Origin: Desulfovibrio sp. MES5
GTDB lineage: Bacteria > Desulfobacterota > Desulfovibrionia > Desulfovibrionales > Desulfovibrionaceae
Assembly: GCF_002237645.1 (NCBI RefSeq)
Contig: NZ_MJUZ01000052.1
Coordinates: 1-64,000, forward strand
Length of the DNA stretch: 64,000 bases
Reading direction: 5' to 3'
Part shown: one piece after another, positions 52,405 through 62,195 of the stretch
Numbering within the stretch: the first letter of the stretch is position 1
Layout: every line of letters starts with the position of its first letter
The notes under the pieces: model-generated
Seen by the model: only the letters and a program-made list of their open reading frames with translations
Database searches by the model: none
Told to the model about the DNA's origin: nothing
Position numbers and translations under genes: made by a program

Positions 52405-53325
52405 ATGCAAAAGATGAAGTACATCTGGGTTGATGGCAAAATGGTTCCCTGGGATCAGGCTCAGGTTCACGTGCTCACCCATGCCCTGCACTATGGCAGC
52501 GCCATTTTCGAGGGCATCCGGGCTTACGCCTGTGCCGACGGCACTTCCGCCGTATTCCGCCTTGAAGACCATTGCAAGCGCATGCTCAACTCCGCCAAGA
52601 TTCTACGCATGAACCTTTCCCTCACCGCCGAGGAACTGGTAGCCGCCTGTGTCGAAACCCTCGAAGCCAACGAACTGAAAGAAGGCTACGTGCGTCCGCT
52701 CTCCTTTGTGGGCTACGGCGAAATGGGCGTCTACCCCGGCAACAATCCGGTGCAGACCATTGTGGCCGTCTGGCCCTGGGGAGCCTACCTTGGCGCTGAA
52801 GCCCTTGAAAAGGGCATCCGCATCAAGACCAGCACCTTTGCCCGCAGCCATGTGAACACCACCATGTCCAAGGCCAAGGCCTCCGGCAACTATATCAACT
52901 CCATCCTCGCCAAGGTGGAAGCCAAGGACGAAGGCTATGACGAAGCCGTCATGCTGGACACCAACGGCTACGTTTCCGAAGCCACTGGCGAAAATATTTT
53001 TATCGTGCGCGACGGCGTCATCAAGACCACGCCCTGGACGTCCATTCTCGGCGGCATCACCCGTGATTCCGTCATGAAGCTGGCCAGGGATCTCGGGTAT
53101 GTGGTGGAAGAACAGCAGTTCACCCGCGATGAACTGTACATCGCCGACGAGGCCTTCTTTACCGGCACTGCGGCTGAACTCACCCCCATTCGCGAACTGG
53201 ACCACCGCCAGATCGGCGTGGGTCACGCCGGGCCTGTGACCAAGCACCTGCAGACCGAGTACTTCAAGATCGTCAAGGGCGAAAATCCCAAGTACGCCAG
53301 CTGGCTGCACCACTATAAAGTCTAG
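52405..53325 (+). CDS. ilvE: Branched-chain amino-acid aminotransferase
   Basis: The 306-residue PLP enzyme of fold type IV catalyses the last step of leucine, isoleucine and valine synthesis. Recognisable parts are YIWVDGKMVPWDQAQVHVLT, HALHYGSAIFEGIRAY, KASGNYINSILAKVEA (PLP lysine region), YDEAVMLDTNGYVSEATGEN, TPWTSILGGITRDSVM and DEAFFTGTAAELTPIRELD. GGAGGACAGC precedes ATG 52405. The 12-bp hairpin after the stop separates it from dnaX. Confidence 0.97.
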   Translation: MQKMKYIWVDGKMVPWDQAQVHVLTHALHYGSAIFEGIRAYACADGTSAVFRLEDHCKRMLNSAKILRMNLSLTAEELVAACVETLEANELKEGYVRPLSFVGYGEMGVYPGNNPVQTIVAVWPWGAYLGAEALEKGIRIKTSTFARSHVNTTMSKAKASGNYINSILAKVEAKDEGYDEAVMLDTNGYVSEATGENIFIVRDGVIKTTPWTSILGGITRDSVMKLARDLGYVVEEQQFTRDELYIADEAFFTGTAAELTPIRELDHRQIGVGHAGPVTKHLQTEYFKIVKGENPKYASWLHHYKV

Positions 53326-53332
53326 GTATCAC

Positions 53333-53359
53333 GGCGCGCCCGGCCCTGCCGGGCGCGCC
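53333..53359 (+). terminator. GC hairpin between ilvE and dnaX
   Basis: A perfect 12-bp stem GGCGCGCCCGGC / GCCGGGCGCGCC with a 3-nt loop. There is no T-run, so it may be a weak terminator or pause/stability element. It leaves only 11 nt before dnaX and includes no obvious ribosome binding site. Confidence 0.55.
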
Positions 53360-53370
53360 CGCAAAAACTC

Positions 53371-55485
53371 ATGAAGCATCTTTCCCTCGCATCGCGCTAC
53401 CGCCCCCAGACCTTTGCCCAGGTGGCGGGACAGGACATGGTCAAGGCCGTCCTTTCTCGCGCCGCAGCCGAGGACAGGCCTGCCGCCGCCTATCTTCTGA
53501 GCGGCACTCGCGGCGTGGGCAAGACCACCATAGCCCGCATTTTCGCCAAGGCCCTCAATTGCGAGCACGCGCCCGGCCCGGAACCCTGCAATGAGTGCGC
53601 CCAGTGCCGCAAAATCACGCAGGGCATCCATGTGGACGTCACCGAAATCGACGGCGCTTCCAACAACAGCGTCGAAGACGCCCGCTCCCTGCGCGAAACC
53701 ATCGGCTACGCCGCCATGGAAGGCCGCTACAAGGTCTTCATCATCGACGAAGCCCACATGCTCACGCGCAACGCCTTCAACGCCCTGCTCAAAACGCTGG
53801 AAGAGCCGCCGGAGCGCGTGGTCTTCATCTTCGCCACCACGGAAGCGCACAAATTCCCCATCACCATCGTGAGCCGCTGCCAGCATTTTGTTTTTCGCCA
53901 TCTGGGCGAAGACGCGCTGGTGGAGCATCTTTCTGGCGTGCTGCGCAAAGAAGGCGTCAACTTTGAAGAAAGCGCCGTGCGCCTGCTGGCCCGCCGTGCC
54001 GCTGGCAGCGTGCGCGACAGCATGTCCTTGCTGGACCAGACCCTGGCCCTGGGTGGGGCGGAACTGACGGCAGCCGCCACACGGCAGGTGCTCGGTCTGG
54101 CCGGGCAGGAAATGTTCGGCAATCTTTTTTCGGCCCTGCACGCGCAGGACTGCGCAGCCGTGACCGACCTCTGCGGCCAGATATTGCAGCAGGGCGTGGA
54201 CATAGGATTTTTCATCCGCGAACTGGCGGGCAACCTGCGCAATCTTTTTCTTTTGCGCCAGGGCGGCGAGGCCATGCTGCCGAGCCTACGCCTGCCCGCT
54301 GACGAAGCCGCCCAGTGGCAAAGCATTGCGCCGCGTTTTTCCACCGCGCACCTGCACGCCGCATGGCAAATGACGCTCGATTCGCAGCGCGGCATTGTGC
54401 AAAGCCCGGAACCGGCGGCGGCCCTTGAATTGTTGCTGCTCAATCTGGCCTTGCTGCCGCAGCTGCTGCCCGTGGGCCAATTGACGCCCGCGCAGATGAC
54501 GCCCGCGCAAATGTCTGGCCAGACTTCAGGGCAATCATCGGGCCAGACATCGGGCCAGACTTCAGGTCAGGCATTGGGCCACGCATCGGGCCAGCCGTCC
54601 GGGGAGCCCGCAGGCCAGGCGCAAGCCGCAGCCACGGCGTCCCGCGCCGCCAGTCAGCAGCCTGCAAGCCAGCCTGTCGGACACGCGGCATCGCAGCCGC
54701 CCCATGCCGGGGGCGAAGCTTCCCGCAACGGCTACGCCGCGCAGAACGCGGGCAGAAGCCCGGCGCGCCCGCGTGACGCTGCCACGGCGCCCGGCCCTGC
54801 CGCTGACGGGGATGAGGCCGAAGGCTCTGATCCTGCCGCAGGCAGCCCTTCACAGAGCAACGTTTTTAGCAATGGCAAAGGCAGCGCCTCAGGCGCGCCA
54901 AACAGCACGGCCCCAACGCCGAACCAGTCCGCCGCCCCGGAGGAAGACGACGCCCCGTGGGGTGACGACGCCGACGGCGCATGGGGCGTTCCGCCCTATA
55001 CGGATGCGGATATTGAGGCGGATATTGGCAGTGCAGCCGGGGCTGGCTCCTCCGGCGGGATTCCCTGGGACAGCGCCGGGCACGCCGGCGAAACTGCAAC
55101 TCCAGCGGCTCCTGCGCCCAAGTCGGCAAATGGCGCCAGCCGCAACTGGCAGGATTTTTATGAATTCTGCATTGCAGAACAGGCAGCCGCCCGTCCCGCT
55201 CCTGCGCCGTATACCCTTCGCGGAATCGGCGTGCAGTGGCAGGACGACACGCTACGGTTGCAACCGAGGACAGAAACCCAGCTGAACCAGCTTGAAAAAC
55301 AGGGCAAAGCGCTGTATGCGGCATTGGCTGCATTTGGCGCGGCGGATACGCGGGTGGAAATCGTGCCGCCCAAGCCGCACCGGCCCGAAGCCGAGCTTAT
55401 CGCGGAATTCAGCCGTAAAGAGGCCCTGCAACCCTGCCTTGAGGTGCTCAACGCTTCATTGAAGGGCTGCCGCCCCATAGAATAG
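53371..55485 (+). CDS. dnaX: DNA polymerase III gamma/tau subunit
   Basis: The 704-residue clamp-loader ATPase has SLASRYRPQTFAQVAGQD, Walker A SGTRGVGKTTIARI (about residue 44-57), the zinc module CNECAQC with an outlying Cys, IDGASNNSVEDARSLRE, Walker B VFIIDEAHML and KTLEEPPERVVFIFATTE. Domain III ends at about residue 365. A ~230-residue disordered linker follows, starting with Ser-Gly-Gln repeats (about 385-415), and a C-terminal region from about 588 (NWQDFYEFCIAEQAAARPAP) which may bind the polymerase. I found no AAAAAAG slippery site, so a frameshifted short product is not evident. Confidence 0.95.
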   Translation: MKHLSLASRYRPQTFAQVAGQDMVKAVLSRAAAEDRPAAAYLLSGTRGVGKTTIARIFAKALNCEHAPGPEPCNECAQCRKITQGIHVDVTEIDGASNNSVEDARSLRETIGYAAMEGRYKVFIIDEAHMLTRNAFNALLKTLEEPPERVVFIFATTEAHKFPITIVSRCQHFVFRHLGEDALVEHLSGVLRKEGVNFEESAVRLLARRAAGSVRDSMSLLDQTLALGGAELTAAATRQVLGLAGQEMFGNLFSALHAQDCAAVTDLCGQILQQGVDIGFFIRELAGNLRNLFLLRQGGEAMLPSLRLPADEAAQWQSIAPRFSTAHLHAAWQMTLDSQRGIVQSPEPAAALELLLLNLALLPQLLPVGQLTPAQMTPAQMSGQTSGQSSGQTSGQTSGQALGHASGQPSGEPAGQAQAAATASRAASQQPASQPVGHAASQPPHAGGEASRNGYAAQNAGRSPARPRDAATAPGPAADGDEAEGSDPAAGSPSQSNVFSNGKGSASGAPNSTAPTPNQSAAPEEDDAPWGDDADGAWGVPPYTDADIEADIGSAAGAGSSGGIPWDSAGHAGETATPAAPAPKSANGASRNWQDFYEFCIAEQAAARPAPAPYTLRGIGVQWQDDTLRLQPRTETQLNQLEKQGKALYAALAAFGAADTRVEIVPPKPHRPEAELIAEFSRKEALQPCLEVLNASLKGCRPIE

Positions 55486-55727
55486 TGATATTGGCAGGCA
55501 TGCGACGCAGCCCTCAACGGCGGCTGCAACGTTTCGGAATTTTTCTCAGGCTTTGCCCCGGCTGTCGCACGCTGCTGGGCCACATACGGCAATGACGCCG
55601 CCTCGTCGCGACTACCCGCTGCAAAGATAGACGGCGAAAGCATACGGGGCAGCCATCAAGCAGATGCTGCCTTGCTCGTGGAGCAGACGGACATCTTGCT
55701 TGTATACAACATAGCTCAGGAGACGGC

Positions 55728-55949
55728 ATGAACAACATAAGCCCATTCTGTTCGTGCAAAAAAATGGACTGCCCCCTGCATCCCACCAAACACGATAAAG
55801 GGTGCGCGCCATGTATCAGCAAAAACCTCAAGTCAAGAGAGATCCCCAACTGTTTTTTCGACCTGTTGCCGGGTTCGGAATCCAGAAGCGGAGATTTTTT
55901 TGAGGATTTTGCAAAGCAGGTTTTTGCTTCCAGAGCAGATAGAGGTTGA
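55728..55949 (+). CDS. Small cysteine-rich DUF6485-like protein
   Basis: The 73-residue protein has five N-terminal-half cysteines in the pattern FCSCKKMDCPLHPTKHDKGC, then CISKNL and IPNCFFDLL. This spacing resembles DUF6485 proteins (C-x-C-x4-C ... C-x2-C-I ... LPAC), probably a metal-binding module. CAGGAGACGGC precedes the ATG. It interrupts the common dnaX-ybaB-recR order. From 55486 to 55727 and from 55950 to 56207 I see no other gene. Confidence 0.65.
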   Translation: MNNISPFCSCKKMDCPLHPTKHDKGCAPCISKNLKSREIPNCFFDLLPGSESRSGDFFEDFAKQVFASRADRG

Positions 55950-56207
55950 AATGCTGTGCGGTTCAAAACCAGCCCCCGGCCAAGCGCGGGTTTCGGTGGA
56001 ACCCATGAAATATTGCGACAGACGGCACAGTCTGCCCGTCGCGGGCATATTGACGTAAAAACCGTCAACATGCCTTGAGTTATCACGATGTTCAGCAGCC
56101 CGTCCGGCGAAACCCAGCAGCCTGCCCTGCAAGGCGGCAGCACCGTGCGCCGGACTTCAGCGCCACCATATTAGGCCTTAACCACTTGAATATTTAAGGA
56201 GAATCTC

Positions 56208-56519
56208 ATGCGCAACATGAATGACATCCTGCGCCAGGCGCAGGTCATGCAGAATAAGATCGCCAAACTCCAGCAGGAACTGGGCGAACACAGCTATGAG
56301 GCCACCAGCGGCGGCGGCATGGTCAAGGCCGAGGTCTCCGGCAAGCAGGAACTGCGCAAGATCACCATTGACCCCAAGGCTCTGGAAGGCGGCGATGTGG
56401 AAATGCTGCAGGACCTCATCCTTGCGGCTGTCAACGAGGCCGGACGCATTGCCCGTGAGACCATGGACCGCGAAATGAGCAACATTTCCGGCGGCATCAA
56501 GCTGCCCGGTCTTTTCTAG
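56208..56519 (+). CDS. ybaB: YbaB/EbfC nucleoid-associated protein
   Basis: The 103-residue DNA-binding protein has MNDILRQAQVMQNKIAKLQQ and GGGMVKAEVSGKQELRKITI with DPKALEGGDVEMLQDLILAAV, the full YbaB fold. AAGGAGAATCTC precedes the ATG. It lies 4 nt upstream of recR, in the standard ybaB-recR pair. It probably acts with RecR in recombination and nucleoid organisation. Confidence 0.95.
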   Translation: MRNMNDILRQAQVMQNKIAKLQQELGEHSYEATSGGGMVKAEVSGKQELRKITIDPKALEGGDVEMLQDLILAAVNEAGRIARETMDREMSNISGGIKLPGLF

Positions 56520-56523
56520 GTTC

Positions 56524-57135
56524 ATGAACAAACGCATTCCAGAACCGCTCAAGGCCCTGGTAGAGCAGCTTGCGCGCCTGCCGGGCCTTGGCCCCAAATC
56601 CGCCATGCGCGCGGCCATGGTGCTGCTCAAGTGGCCTGAGGCCGAAACGCGCCGCCTTGGCCGGGGCATTCACGATTTGCGTGACAATCTGCACCTGTGT
56701 TCGCGCTGCGGGGGCCTCTCGTCCACAGACCCCTGCCCCGTCTGCGCCGATGCCGAGCGCACCCGCGACACGCTTTGCCTTGTCACCGAGTGGGACAGCA
56801 TGCTGACCATTGACGAGGGCGGATTCTACCGGGGCCAGTACATGATCCTGGGGGGGCTGCTGGCCCCGCTGGACCGTGTGGATTCTGAAAGCCTTGATAC
56901 CGACAGGCTGGTGCGCCGCCTTGAAGAAGGCGAGATTACGGAACTGATCCTGGCCCTCGGCGCGACCCTTGAGGCCGAGAACACGGCCACCTTCATACGG
57001 CAGATGGTGTCCAAGCGCTTTCCGCAGGTGCGGATTTCGCGCCTCGCCCAGGGCATCCCCCTGGGAGCCGAGGTAAAGTATATGGACAAGGAAACCCTGC
57101 GGCAGTCCCTGCAGTACCGCCAGGACCTTACGTAA
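56524..57135 (+). CDS. recR: Recombination protein RecR
   Basis: The 203-residue protein has the helix-hairpin-helix LARLPGLGPKSAMRAAM, the zinc finger CSRCGGLSSTDPCPVC and a TOPRIM domain beginning CLVTEWDSMLTID, with ILALGATLEAENTATFI and SRLAQGIPLGAEVKYMD. RecR loads RecA with RecO/RecF at gaps. It is 4 nt after ybaB, so they are cotranscribed. Confidence 0.97.
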   Translation: MNKRIPEPLKALVEQLARLPGLGPKSAMRAAMVLLKWPEAETRRLGRGIHDLRDNLHLCSRCGGLSSTDPCPVCADAERTRDTLCLVTEWDSMLTIDEGGFYRGQYMILGGLLAPLDRVDSESLDTDRLVRRLEEGEITELILALGATLEAENTATFIRQMVSKRFPQVRISRLAQGIPLGAEVKYMDKETLRQSLQYRQDLT

Positions 57136-57582
57136 AGCCTCGCGTAAAGACCTTACCGTAAAGCCTCGCGCAAAGGCCTCGCACAGAACCCGCGCAGAGG
57201 GCTTCACAGAGAGGCTCTCGCACAGTCCTGGGCAGGACGCTTTGACACTACGCGCCCTTGCGGCGCTCCGATTGCGACGTGCAGATTTCGATAGCGGGAT
57301 GCGGCGCGTGGCCGCGCCAGCGCCCGGCGACACTTTTTTTCGGCAGCCAGCGGCAAGCCTGAGAATGGCGGCGGCGGCAGCCCAGATGGCGACAGACCGA
57401 AGACGGCATATTGACGGCAACAGTCCCGTGGCCATCAGCACAGATGACGACAAGACCGCAGGCGGAAACGCCTGGTGACATTACCCCGGTAAAAAGGCTC
57501 TGACATCTCCAACTTCTCGCGCTTCGGCGTTCGCCCGCAGCGTTCCTTCCAAAAATATCTTCTCGACAATCGGGAGGTCCAG
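57136..57582. other. Intergenic region with short degenerate repeats
   Basis: Just after recR, CGTAAAGCCTCGCG recurs at about 57132 and 57160, with weaker forms (CAAAGGCCTCGCACAG, CAGAGGGCTTCACAG) up to 57230. The plus-strand ORF 57242-57478 has no ribosome binding site or family likeness. The rest holds the promoter of the ZIP gene; GGGAGG precedes its ATG. Confidence 0.4.
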
Positions 57583-58422
57583 ATGGAACTGGCCAGCTCT
57601 TCCGTTCAATCCATTATTCTGCACCCATTGGCGCAAGCCCTTGTGGCGGGCATCTTCTCCTGGCTTTCGGTAACTCTGGGAGCCGCCTTTATTTTCACCC
57701 GCCGTGAATTTTCGCGTAAGGCTATGGACTGCCTTCTCGGCGCGGCTGGCGGCATGATGCTGGGCGCGGCTTTTTTTGGTCTTTTGCAACCCGCAATGGA
57801 AATGGCCGGGCATATGGGCCGCCTTGGTTTTGTGCCTGTGGTTTTCGGCCTTTTGCTGGGTGCGGCTTTTCTTCTGCTGCTTGACCGCGCCCTGCCGCAC
57901 CTGCATCTGGTTCAGGGCACCACCGAAGGCATTTCCACCAGCTGGAGGCGCAGCGTGCTTCTGGTGACGGCCATGGCCCTGCACCACATCCCAGAGGGGC
58001 TTGCCATCGGCGTGGGCTACGGCGCGGCCGCCGCTGAAAACGCCATGCTCGGCAACATTGAAAGCCTCGGCATGAGTACGGCCCTGGTGCTCACCGTATC
58101 CATCATGCTGCAAAACCTGCCTGAGGGCATGGTTGTTTCCACCGCATTGCGGGCTGAAGGCTACACGGCCAAAAAATCTTTTTTCTACGGCATGCTTTCC
58201 GGCGTGACCGCGCCCATCGGGGCAGTGCCCGGCGCTCTGGCCGCAGGCGTGACTGCGGGCATACTGCCCGTAGCCCTGGCCTTTGCCGCTGGCGCCATGA
58301 TTTATGTGGTCTTTGAGGAGGTTATTCCTGAGGCCAACGCCTCCGGCAACGGCAACGCAGCCTCGGTTTCCTGTATTTGCGGGGTCTGCCTTGTCATGGC
58401 GCTGACAACGCTTCTTGGTTAG
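57583..58422 (+). CDS. ZIP-family metal transporter
   Basis: The 279-residue membrane protein has about eight helices. The two metal-site helices read ALHHIPEGLAIGVGYG (helix 4) and QNLPEGMVVSTALRAEGY (helix 5), as in ZupT/GufA-like importers of Zn, Mn or Fe. A His-x-His pair LPHLHL precedes helix 4 in the cytoplasmic loop. The ATG has GGGAGG 5 nt upstream. It stands alone. Confidence 0.92.
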   Translation: MELASSSVQSIILHPLAQALVAGIFSWLSVTLGAAFIFTRREFSRKAMDCLLGAAGGMMLGAAFFGLLQPAMEMAGHMGRLGFVPVVFGLLLGAAFLLLLDRALPHLHLVQGTTEGISTSWRRSVLLVTAMALHHIPEGLAIGVGYGAAAAENAMLGNIESLGMSTALVLTVSIMLQNLPEGMVVSTALRAEGYTAKKSFFYGMLSGVTAPIGAVPGALAAGVTAGILPVALAFAAGAMIYVVFEEVIPEANASGNGNAASVSCICGVCLVMALTTLLG

Positions 58423-58862
58423 ACCCCTGTTTGTTTTTAATATAAAAACTCATGCCGACAACTGACATGCTATAATTTTTTTTGAAACATATCCGATAGG
58501 TTCAGTATGCGCATGGCAAAAACCTTTGCTTATTGCTCAGGATGTATGCTTTGACACTTGCGGCCATTACTTTTTTACCCTATTTTTAAATAACCCATAA
58601 TTAAATTTTGTTGCCGAATGCCCAGGCGAAACGCAGATCTCCAGGTTTGTGGCCTTTCGCACGGCGAAGGAGAGGCAGGCATGCGGAAAATCAAACTTTA
58701 ACTGTAGTTCTGGGTACAAAAAACTCTCTGGTAATGGGGCAACATTACAGTTCGGGCTGAATCGGTGGGCAGCCCGTACGACACCGCACCGCTTCACAGG
58801 CGCCACTGACCGTTCCTCCCCAACCTGTGACTACCGGTAACGGGCACTCAAGGATAAACCGT
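58423..58862. other. AT-rich intergenic region before the second chemoreceptor
   Basis: About 440 nt. The stretch 58430-58620 is AT-rich, with no credible gene on either strand. Promoter elements for the chemoreceptor are expected here but are not clearly identifiable. Confidence 0.35.
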
Positions 58863-60488
58863 ATGAATCTGACCCTCAGCCTTCGCATGATCCTCTTTTT
58901 CATCATATGTCTTGTTTTGGCCTGTACCGCCATGCTTGTGAGCTTCAAGCTGGTTATAGGCGACGGCTTTTCTTCGGCGCTGATGTGGAAATCACTGCTC
59001 GGCGGCATGGCCGTGGTGGTGCCCATTGCTGCGGTCGGAGCCGCACTTATCAACAGTTGGCTTTCGCCCATCCGAAAATGCGTGCTGTTCGCCGAAGCCG
59101 TCTCCGCCGGACGCGAAGACGCCAAACTTGACGTGTATCGTACAGACTGTCTTGGCCACCTGGCCGAATCCCTGCGCATCATGGTGTCAAAGCTTGAGGA
59201 TCAGGCCCACTGGTACGAGAGCATACTCAATACCCTGCCCCTTTCCATTTCCGTCACGGACAACGACATGGTCTGGACGTTCTGCAATGCCAATGCCCTC
59301 GGAAGCATGCAAAAAACCTGTCAGTCAGACGTGGTGGGCAAGCACTGCTCTGAAAAGCAGGGCAACATCTGTAACACGCCCGAATGCGGCATTGAGCAGC
59401 TCCGCCTTGGCAACAAGAGAGTCATCAATCACATGCCCAACGGCAAGACCATGCAGATCATGCTGGACTACCTGAAAGACTCACAGGGCAGAACCATTGG
59501 GCATGTGGAAATAGGCGAAGACATTACCGAAAAAGTACTTCTTGAAAAAAAGGCCGCCGCTGCCGCGCATCAGGCCAGAATGTCCACCGTGACGCAGCTT
59601 GAGGACGTGGTCTCACATCTGCAAAAGGCGGCCGACACCCTCAATGCCTCGCTGGGCGATGTGCGCGACAAGGCCGGCATAGCCGCCGACCGCATGGCAG
59701 AAACCGCCACGGCCATGAACGAGATGAACGCCACGGTTCTTGAAGTGGCCCACAACGCCGAAGGCGCGGCTGACGCCGCCACCTCGGTGCAGGGGCATGC
59801 TCAGGACGGCGCGGGCATAGTGCTGCGCACCATACAGCGCATGCAGAGCGTGCAGCAGCAGTCCAGTGGGCTCAAGGGCGACATGGCAGACCTGGACAAG
59901 CAGGCCAAGGACATCGGCACAGTGCTTACGCTCATCCGTGACATTGCCGACCAAACCAACCTGCTGGCGCTCAACGCCGCCATTGAGGCTGCCCGCGCGG
60001 GCGAGGCCGGACGCGGCTTTGCCGTGGTGGCCGACGAAGTGCGTAAACTGGCCGAAAAAACCATGAGCGCCACCCGCGAGGTGGAAACCGCCATTGCCAC
60101 CATTCAGGAAGGCACCGGCAAAAGCTCCACCACTGTGGACGGCACCGTGACGTCCATTGAGGAAGTGGGCCGTATGGCCGAAGAATCCGGCCAGTCGCTT
60201 GAGCGCATCTCAAACCTCGCTGGCGACTCCAGTTCGCGCGTTTCGGCCATTGCCGCCGCAGCCACGGAACAGTCCGCCGCTTCTGAAGAAATCAACCGTA
60301 ACATCGCTGAAGTGAACACCCTGAGCGCCCACATCGCCGAGGCTATGGATCTGGCCGCGCGTCAGGTCAGCGACATGGCCGGGCAGGTCAGCGTCGTCAC
60401 GGGCATCCTGGACGTCATCCGCCAGGAAGACAAGCAACAGTCCCTCGCCGAAGAAGCGGAATCAAAAACGCACGCCGTGCGGGCATAA
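58863..60488 (+). CDS. Methyl-accepting chemotaxis protein with cysteine-rich PAS domain
   Basis: The 541-residue receptor has two N-terminal helices at about 8-28 and 36-58 with almost no periplasmic domain between them, a HAMP-like segment (about 60-110), a PAS domain (about 120-235) and an MA signalling domain ([40 protein letters not shown]). The PAS part carries five cysteines: [28 protein letters not shown]. This suggests a redox, haem or metal sensor of an internal signal. ATG 58863 is chosen for AAGGATAAACC; the longer frame lacks one. A terminator follows. Confidence 0.92.
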   Translation: MNLTLSLRMILFFIICLVLACTAMLVSFKLVIGDGFSSALMWKSLLGGMAVVVPIAAVGAALINSWLSPIRKCVLFAEAVSAGREDAKLDVYRTDCLGHLAESLRIMVSKLEDQAHWYESILNTLPLSISVTDNDMVWTFCNANALGSMQKTCQSDVVGKHCSEKQGNICNTPECGIEQLRLGNKRVINHMPNGKTMQIMLDYLKDSQGRTIGHVEIGEDITEKVLLEKKAAAAAHQARMSTVTQLEDVVSHLQKAADTLNASLGDVRDKAGIAADRMAETATAMNEMNATVLEVAHNAEGAADAATSVQGHAQDGAGIVLRTIQRMQSVQQQSSGLKGDMADLDKQAKDIGTVLTLIRDIADQTNLLALNAAIEAARAGEAGRGFAVVADEVRKLAEKTMSATREVETAIATIQEGTGKSSTTVDGTVTSIEEVGRMAEESGQSLERISNLAGDSSSRVSAIAAAATEQSAASEEINRNIAEVNTLSAHIAEAMDLAARQVSDMAGQVSVVTGILDVIRQEDKQQSLAEEAESKTHAVRA

Positions 60489-60562
60489 CAGGCCGCGTCG
60501 CAGAACGGCCCACACTTGGCGTCAGGCTGCGCCCTGTACGCAAATTCGGGCATACGCCCACG

Positions 60563-60603
60563 AGCAACATCCGCTGGAAATTTCCGGCGGATGTTGCTTG
60601 TTT
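60563..60603 (+). terminator. Rho-independent terminator
   Basis: A 12-bp stem AGCAACATCCGC / GCGGATGTTGCT followed by TGTTTTTG, 75 nt after the chemoreceptor stop. Confidence 0.85.
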
Positions 60604-60634
60604 TTGGGCCCAAGCGTTTTTCGCCCCGCCTTTC

Positions 60635-60778
60635 AGGTCAGATCAGATTACCTTTGAAGTGTGGCGCCGTAAATTTGTCATGCAACAAAAAATGCGGTTT
60701 TCGGCTGAATACGCGCCACATTGCGGCGCGCTGCCCTCTCATGCAGCAGCAGGGCGTTTGACCTTTTTCAGAGGCTAG
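60635..60778. repeat. MITE-like repeat, copy i
   Basis: CAGATTACCTTTGAAGTGTG on the left, ATGCGGTTTTCGGCTGAATA and CGCCACATTGCGGCGCGCTG inside, ending GAGGCTAG. Moderately diverged. Confidence 0.7.
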
Positions 60779-60942
60779 TTGCTCCATTGCGTCCAAAAGA
60801 GCAACATCACTATGTGAATTTTACCCCATTTCCCATACTGCGCCGCACGCAACGAGAAATTTCATGATGCAAAGTCCTGCGTGAGCGCAGCCTGTCATGG
60901 CCGCCAAAGCGGTTTCAGACCTGTATCGCCCCATGCGCACTG

Positions 60943-60982
60943 CAAAAACATGAGGGCGACCTTCCGTACGGAAGGCCGCCCC
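60943..60982 (-). terminator. Terminator of the split-Soret cytochrome gene
   Basis: On the minus strand GGGGCGGCCTTCCG pairs with CGGAAGGTCGCCC across a TA centre, followed by TCATGTTTTT. It begins about 62 nt after the stop codon. Confidence 0.85.
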
Positions 60983-61044
60983 ATGTTCATTTGTCAGGGC
61001 CGTTTGCCGACGGCCCCGGCACTCAATCCATCATCCCTTCGGCA

Positions 61045-61884
61045 CTAGGGATGATTCACAAACTTGTTCTGCGTGGCGGACGTGCCGCTGTGGCAAGGGG
61101 TGCAGTCCATGACGCCCTTGGCCCAGTTGGCATCGTTGCCCTTGGTCATATGGCACTCGCCACAGTAGGTCACAGATTTCTGCATGGGGAAGGCCCCCTT
61201 GAAATCCTTGCCCTGGTCGATCTTGGCATTGATGATTTCCGCTGCCTTGAAGGCAGTGTCCGCAGTGAGGCGGCCGCAGCGTTCGCTACGCTGCTTGCTT
61301 TCGGCCTCAACCTTGTTTTCATAACACCATTTGGACACGGAAATGTGGCAAAGCACGGAATCCGAGGCGCTCATGGGCTGTTCGCCCTTGAAGCCCTGGG
61401 CCGCGTCGCCGGGATTATACACGGGCAGTTTGGTTACTTCATACCAGCGGAACAGCTCGTTCACCATGGGGCGCACTTCTTTGCGATCCCAGAACAGCGA
61501 AAAGCTGGACGCTGCTCCGTAAAGAGCGCCGCAAATGGTGCCCCAGTCGGAGATGCCGCCCTTGTTGGCCTCAAGCATGGCAAAGGGAAACTGATTGTAC
61601 GGCGCGCCGTATTTTTCGCCCATCAGGCCGATTATACTGTAAAAAGTTCCAAATCCACAGCCGAAGCCCTTGTGCCAGTAGCCCTCATAGGCCACCTTTG
61701 CGCATTCCTTGGGGTCGAGCTTGTGGGGCGTCCAACCAAAGGCTCCTCCAACCTGGTCAAAGCGGCCCGCTGCCTGCTGCGTCTGCCCCGCAGCATTGGC
61801 TTCAGCACCGCCCAATCCGAGCATAGCTCCGCCCACTGCGAGCCCGCCAAGGCCGCAGATAAGATCACGTCTGCCGATATTCAC
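61045..61884 (-). CDS. Split-Soret-type dihaem cytochrome c
   Basis: The 279-residue exported protein has a Tat-like leader with RRDLICGLGGLAVGG and a cut near ANAAG. The C-terminus has two c-haem sites, CGECH (241-245) and CTPCH (261-265). The N-terminal domain has conserved cysteines in FGCGFGTFY, GTICGALYGAA and VLCHISVSKWC, matching the split-Soret cytochrome c of D. desulfuricans, which binds an extra Fe-S centre. The start is GTG 61884, with AGGAGGAG ideally placed. Probably a periplasmic electron carrier; its partners are unknown. Monocistronic, divergent from dnaK. Confidence 0.85.
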   Translation of the reverse strand: MNIGRRDLICGLGGLAVGGAMLGLGGAEANAAGQTQQAAGRFDQVGGAFGWTPHKLDPKECAKVAYEGYWHKGFGCGFGTFYSIIGLMGEKYGAPYNQFPFAMLEANKGGISDWGTICGALYGAASSFSLFWDRKEVRPMVNELFRWYEVTKLPVYNPGDAAQGFKGEQPMSASDSVLCHISVSKWCYENKVEAESKQRSERCGRLTADTAFKAAEIINAKIDQGKDFKGAFPMQKSVTYCGECHMTKGNDANWAKGVMDCTPCHSGTSATQNKFVNHP

Positions 61885-62195
61885 TTTAACTCCTCCTGGT
61901 TATGTGTCTGCCGTGACACAGTTAAGTTAATTAATTCACTAACAAGATTGAGAAAGAAAGGTCAAATACAAAGTTGAGGCAAAATCGCCCCCCTCCTGGC
62001 CGCCCGAGCGCACACTTTTTATTGTTTTTTTTCGGCAATGCTCTGGACGACCCGCCAGAAGGACTTACATATAGCTCGCAGTTGGTTAGCCATCTGCCAG
62101 AATTTGTCGCGCGCGCCGTTCTGAGCGGCCCAGAGGGCGACCCGGTCGCTGCGCGAAACTACACGAGAAAAGCTTTCCCCGAGGAGGATCACCAT
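61885..62195. other. Divergent region split-Soret cytochrome / dnaK
   Basis: 311 nt. No CIRCE element (TTAGCACTC-N9-GAGTGCTAA) is present, so HrcA control of dnaK is not indicated here. GAGGAGGATCACC is the dnaK ribosome binding site. A sigma-32-like promoter could not be assigned with confidence. Confidence 0.4.

Noticed and set aside
54480-55140. Programmed frameshift in dnaX producing gamma
   Set aside because: No AAAAAAG-type slippery run or following hairpin is visible in the linker.
57242-57478. 78-residue ORF after recR
   Set aside because: No ribosome binding site, Ala/Arg-rich composition and an equally long antisense ORF; no support for coding.
61885-62195. CIRCE operator upstream of dnaK
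   Set aside because: No TTAGCACTC/GAGTGCTAA pair is present.
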